Source: an uncultured Oscillibacter sp. (GTDB lineage: Bacteria; Bacillota; Clostridia; Oscillospirales; Oscillospiraceae). Taken from it: a stretch of DNA of 24,204 bases. The notes under the pieces are model-generated. The model was not told the DNA's origin, did not search any database, and saw only the letters and a list, made by a program, of their open reading frames with translations. The DNA lies in assembly GCF_910587525.1 (NCBI RefSeq), contig NZ_CAJULS010000016.1, forward strand, positions 1 to 24,204, written 5' to 3'. This document shows positions 20,910-24,204 of this stretch, piece after piece. The number at the start of each line of letters is the position of its first letter. The stretch's first letter is position 1. The position numbers and the translations under genes were made by a program.

Positions 20910-23900
20910 TGCCCAAGAATCCATCCATTCAAAAAGTACTTGTGCTGGGCTCCGGCCCCATCGTCATCGGCCAGGCTGCGGAGTTTGACTACGCCGGCAC
21001 CCAGGCCTGCCGCGCCCTGAGGGAAGAGGGCGTGGAGGTGGTGCTGGTGAACTCCAACCCCGCCACCATCATGACCGACAAGGACATCGCCGACCATGTG
21101 TACATCGAACCGCTGAACCTGGCATCGGTGGAACAGGTCATCGAGAAAGAGCGGCCCGACTCCATCCTCCCCACCCTGGGCGGCCAGACAGGGCTGAACC
21201 TGGCCATGAATCTCCACGAGCAGGGCATTCTGGACAAATACGGCGTGCGGCTGCTGGGCACCTCGCCGGAGTCCATCCGCAAGGCGGAGGACCGCCAGGG
21301 CTTCAAGGACGCCATGGAGTCCATCGGCCAGCCCTGTGTCACCAGCGATGTGGTGGAGAGCGTGGAGGCCGCGGTCAGCTTCGCCGCATCCATCGGCTAT
21401 CCCGTCATTGTCCGCCCGGCCTATACGCTGGGCGGCACCGGCGGCGGCATCGCCTATGACGAGCCCTCCCTGCGGGAGATCGCCGGGAGGGGCATCCAGC
21501 TCAGCCGGGTAGGACAGGTGCTCATTGAGCGGTGCATCGCCGGCTGGAAGGAGATTGAATTCGAGGTCATGCGGGACTCCGCCGGCAACGTCATCCAGAT
21601 CTGCTCCATGGAGAACATCGACCCTGTAGGTGTCCATACCGGTGACTCCATTGTGGTGGCCCCCACTCAGACCCTGGCCAACCGGGAGTACCAGATGCTC
21701 CGCACTGCCGCCCTGGACATCATCTCCGCTCTGGAGATTGAAGGCGGGTGCAACTGCCAGTTTGCCCTGAATCCCGACAGCTACGAGTACGCGGTCATCG
21801 AGGTCAACCCCCGGGTAAGCCGCTCCTCCGCCCTGGCCTCCAAGGCCACCGGCTACCCCATTGCCAAGGTGGCGGCTAAAATTGCTTTGGGCTACACGCT
21901 GGACGAGATCCCCAACGCTGTCACCGGCAAGACCACCGCCTGCTTCGAGCCCACGCTGGACTACTGTGTCCTGAAACTCCCCCGTCTGCCTTTTGACAAG
22001 TTCACCACCGCCAGCCGGACCCTGGGCACCCAGATGAAGGCCACCGGCGAGGTCATGGCCATCGGCAACTCCTTTGAGGGAGCGTTGATGAAGGCCATCC
22101 GCTCCCTGGAGCTGCCGGTGAAATCCCTGCGCCTCTCCGGTCTGGCCGACGTGTACACCGAGGATATTGAGGACCGCCTGGTGAATATCGACGACCAGCG
22201 GCTCTTCGTGGTGGCCGAGGCTCTGCGCCGGGGCTTCTCCCCGGAGAAGATCAACAAGATCACTAAATACGATCTCTGGTTCCTGGACCGCTTCAAAAAC
22301 ATTGTAGATATGGAGAACCACCTGGACCACGGCCGCCTGGATGAGGACACCCTCCGCGCCGCCAAGGAGATGGGCTTTTCCGACGCCTGGATTGCCGCCC
22401 TCTCCGGAAGGGAGCGCAGGGAAATCAAGGCTCTGCGGGAGTCCGTCGGCATCCGGCCCGCCTTCAAAATGGTGGACACCTGCGCCGCAGAATTTGAGGC
22501 CCAGACCCCCTACTACTACTCCACCTATGATGGGGAGAACGAGGCAGACCAGCCCCTGTGCCTGCCGGAAGTAGGCCGGGTGGCCCCGGGCATCCCCGCG
22601 GCCCCCTGGCTGGCCGCCTCCACCCAGGCCCCCCACCGCACCGGGGAGCCGCAGAAGCGGAGAAAGGTACTGGTGCTGGGCTCCGGCCCCATCCGCATCG
22701 GCCAGGGCATCGAATTCGACTACTGCTCCGTTCACTCTGTCTGGGCCCTAAAGCGTCTGGGCTGCGAGACCATTATCATCAACAACAATCCGGAAACCGT
22801 CTCCACTGACTTCGACGTGGCAGACAAGCTCTACTTCGAACCCCTCACCGCCGAGGATGTGGAAGCCGTGGTGGAACAGGAGCGCCCCTGGGGCGCGGTG
22901 GTACAGTTCGGCGGACAGACCGCCATCAAACTCACCCAGGCCCTTACGGACATGGGCGTCCCCATCCTGGGCACTCCCGCCGACGGTGTAGACGCCGCCG
23001 AGGATCGGGAGCGGTTTGACGAGATCCTCCAGCAGTGCGGCATTCCCCGGGCTCAGGGACAAACGGTCTACACCACAGAGGAGGCCCTGGCTGCTGCCCG
23101 CGAGGTGGGTTATCCCGTGTTGGTACGTCCTTCCTATGTACTGGGCGGCCAAGGCATGGAAATCGCCTACAACGACCGCAATATCACCGAGTTCATGCGC
23201 ATCATCAACCAGGTGGAGCAGGAGCACCCCATTTTGGTGGATAAGTACCTCTGCGGCCGGGAAGTGGAGGTGGACGGCGTCTTCGACGGTGAGGATCTGT
23301 TAATCCCCGGGATCATGGAACACATTGAGCGGGCCGGCGTCCACTCCGGGGACTCCATCTCCGTCTATCCCCCCATGCACATCGAGGACAAACACAAGCG
23401 GACCATCCTCCGCTACACCCGGGATCTGGCCAAGGCCCTGGGGGTTGTCGGCCTGGTAAACATTCAGTTTATCATCTACAACGACGAGATCTATGTCATC
23501 GAGGTCAACCCCCGCTCTTCCCGCACCATCCCCTACATCTCCAAGGTCACCGGCGTACCCATCATTGACCTGGCCACCCGGGTAATGCTTGGCGAGAAGC
23601 TGCGGGATATGAACTATGGCACCGGAATCTACCGGGAAGCGGACTATTATGCCGTAAAAATGCCGGTATTTTCCTTTGAGAAGCTCACCGATGTGGATAC
23701 CGGCCTGGGCCCTGAAATGAAGTCCACCGGCGAGTGTCTGGGTCTGGCAGAATCCTTTCCCCAGGCGCTGCTGAAGGCTTTCAAGGGCGCCGGTATGCGG
23801 GTGCCCAAGCGGGGCGGGCGAATCATTGTCACTGTCCGGGACGAGGACAAAGGCGAGATCGTGGATATCGCCAGAGGCTTTGCCGCAATGAATATCGAGA

Positions 23901-24204
23901 TTCTGGCTACCCCCGGCACCTGTGACGCCCTGCGTTCTGCCGGTGTCCCTGCCCACAAGGTGGCCCGGGTCTCCGAGGCTCACCCCAACATTCTGGCCAT
24001 GATCTCCTCCGGCTCCGTGGACCTGGTCATCGACACCCCCACCCGGGGCCGCCGCCACGACACCGACGGTTTCCGCATCCGCCGCTCGGCGGTGGAGCAC
24101 TCCGTTCCCTGCGTCACAGCTCTTGACACCGCCCGCGCCATGCTCACTGTCCGTACCCAGAGCCGCAGCGCCGACCTGCGCCCCCTGGATATCACCAGGA
24201 TCTG
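20909..24204 (+). CDS. carB: Carbamoyl-phosphate synthase, large subunit (runs off the right edge)
   Basis: The window holds 1,098 codons without a stop, so at most a short C-terminus is missing. The protein has the two homologous ATP-grasp halves of CarB. The first begins KVLVLGSGPIVIGQAAEFDY and the second (from residue 586) KVLVLGSGPIRIGQGIEFDY. Each half has its ATP-binding and metal-binding segment, EVNPRVSRSS in the first and EVNPRSSRT in the second. The C-terminal MGS-like domain (from about 950) normally binds allosteric effectors. The linker between the halves is about 40 residues (545-585) with many Pro and Ala, some 25 more than I expect. GGAGG (20896-20900) within the end of carA is the ribosome binding site. 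Confidence 0.96.
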   Translation, partial: MPKNPSIQKVLVLGSGPIVIGQAAEFDYAGTQACRALREEGVEVVLVNSNPATIMTDKDIADHVYIEPLNLASVEQVIEKERPDSILPTLGGQTGLNLAMNLHEQGILDKYGVRLLGTSPESIRKAEDRQGFKDAMESIGQPCVTSDVVESVEAAVSFAASIGYPVIVRPAYTLGGTGGGIAYDEPSLREIAGRGIQLSRVGQVLIERCIAGWKEIEFEVMRDSAGNVIQICSMENIDPVGVHTGDSIVVAPTQTLANREYQMLRTAALDIISALEIEGGCNCQFALNPDSYEYAVIEVNPRVSRSSALASKATGYPIAKVAAKIALGYTLDEIPNAVTGKTTACFEPTLDYCVLKLPRLPFDKFTTASRTLGTQMKATGEVMAIGNSFEGALMKAIRSLELPVKSLRLSGLADVYTEDIEDRLVNIDDQRLFVVAEALRRGFSPEKINKITKYDLWFLDRFKNIVDMENHLDHGRLDEDTLRAAKEMGFSDAWIAALSGRERREIKALRESVGIRPAFKMVDTCAAEFEAQTPYYYSTYDGENEADQPLCLPEVGRVAPGIPAAPWLAASTQAPHRTGEPQKRRKVLVLGSGPIRIGQGIEFDYCSVHSVWALKRLGCETIIINNNPETVSTDFDVADKLYFEPLTAEDVEAVVEQERPWGAVVQFGGQTAIKLTQALTDMGVPILGTPADGVDAAEDRERFDEILQQCGIPRAQGQTVYTTEEALAAAREVGYPVLVRPSYVLGGQGMEIAYNDRNITEFMRIINQVEQEHPILVDKYLCGREVEVDGVFDGEDLLIPGIMEHIERAGVHSGDSISVYPPMHIEDKHKRTILRYTRDLAKALGVVGLVNIQFIIYNDEIYVIEVNPRSSRTIPYISKVTGVPIIDLATRVMLGEKLRDMNYGTGIYREADYYAVKMPVFSFEKLTDVDTGLGPEMKSTGECLGLAESFPQALLKAFKGAGMRVPKRGGRIIVTVRDEDKGEIVDIARGFAAMNIEILATPGTCDALRSAGVPAHKVARVSEAHPNILAMISSGSVDLVIDTPTRGRRHDTDGFRIRRSAVEHSVPCVTALDTARAMLTVRTQSRSADLRPLDITRI

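Noticed and set aside
20732..22735. 667-codon minus-strand open frame
   Set aside because: It is antisense to carA and carB, which are clearly real, and shows no recognisable protein.

Overview
The window looks like chromosome of a GC-rich gut Clostridia bacterium, most likely in the Oscillospiraceae (the Flavonifractor / Pseudoflavonifractor / Intestinimonas type). The grounds are strong AGGAGG ribosome binding sites, TTGACA/TATAAT promoters with 16-17 bp spacers, a butyrate-pathway hbd start with a Clostridia-type Rex box, a type II pantothenate kinase, a CD1247-type protein beside efp, and a clostridial tRNA-Gln. The genus is an inference. I see no transposase, integrase, prophage or CRISPR array.

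Layout. 1-86 (-) is the 5' end of hbd. 454-1494 (+) is trmB with an extra C-terminal domain. 1657-6323 (+) is a BlaI-type repressor translationally coupled to a 1,430-residue BlaR1/M56 membrane protease whose ectodomain is about 1,090 residues long. 6410-6829 (+) is a membrane-anchored rhodanese, converging on a C_GCAxxG_C_C redox-type protein (6876-7328, -). 7504-7983 (-) is a bactofilin, divergent from rpsU (8242-8424, +). 8500-9276 (-) is a GH18-like barrel protein with a TTG start, divergent from yqeG (9352-9855, +). Then come efp (10115-10684, +) and a CD1247-type zinc-ribbon protein (10795-11229, +). coaW (11290-12123, -) and the nicotinate phosphoribosyltransferase gene (12524-13972, +) are divergent and serve CoA and NAD supply. 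14129-15694 (+) is a cardiolipin synthase. After a hairpin-dense 260-bp gap come a TtcA-type thiolase-family tRNA enzyme (15955-16833) and a 19-unit Sel1 repeat protein with a zinc ribbon (16841-19213). A tRNA-Gln(CTG) follows at 19309-19382, and carA-carB (19803 to the window end) closes the window; carB is cut off just before its stop.

How the genes fit together. Most are short housekeeping transcription units, each with its own promoter and terminator: tRNA modification, translation, cofactor and pyrimidine/arginine precursor synthesis, and membrane lipid. The accessory-looking parts are the BlaI/giant-M56 pair, which reads as a proteolytic signalling switch with an unknown extracellular input, and the Sel1 scaffold protein. 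Several 5' leaders (efp, rpsU, the nicotinate phosphoribosyltransferase gene, tRNA-Gln) hold inverted repeats that may act as RNA switches or processing signals. Several long antisense open frames opposite carB, the M56 gene and the Sel1 gene are GC-driven shadows and were left out.
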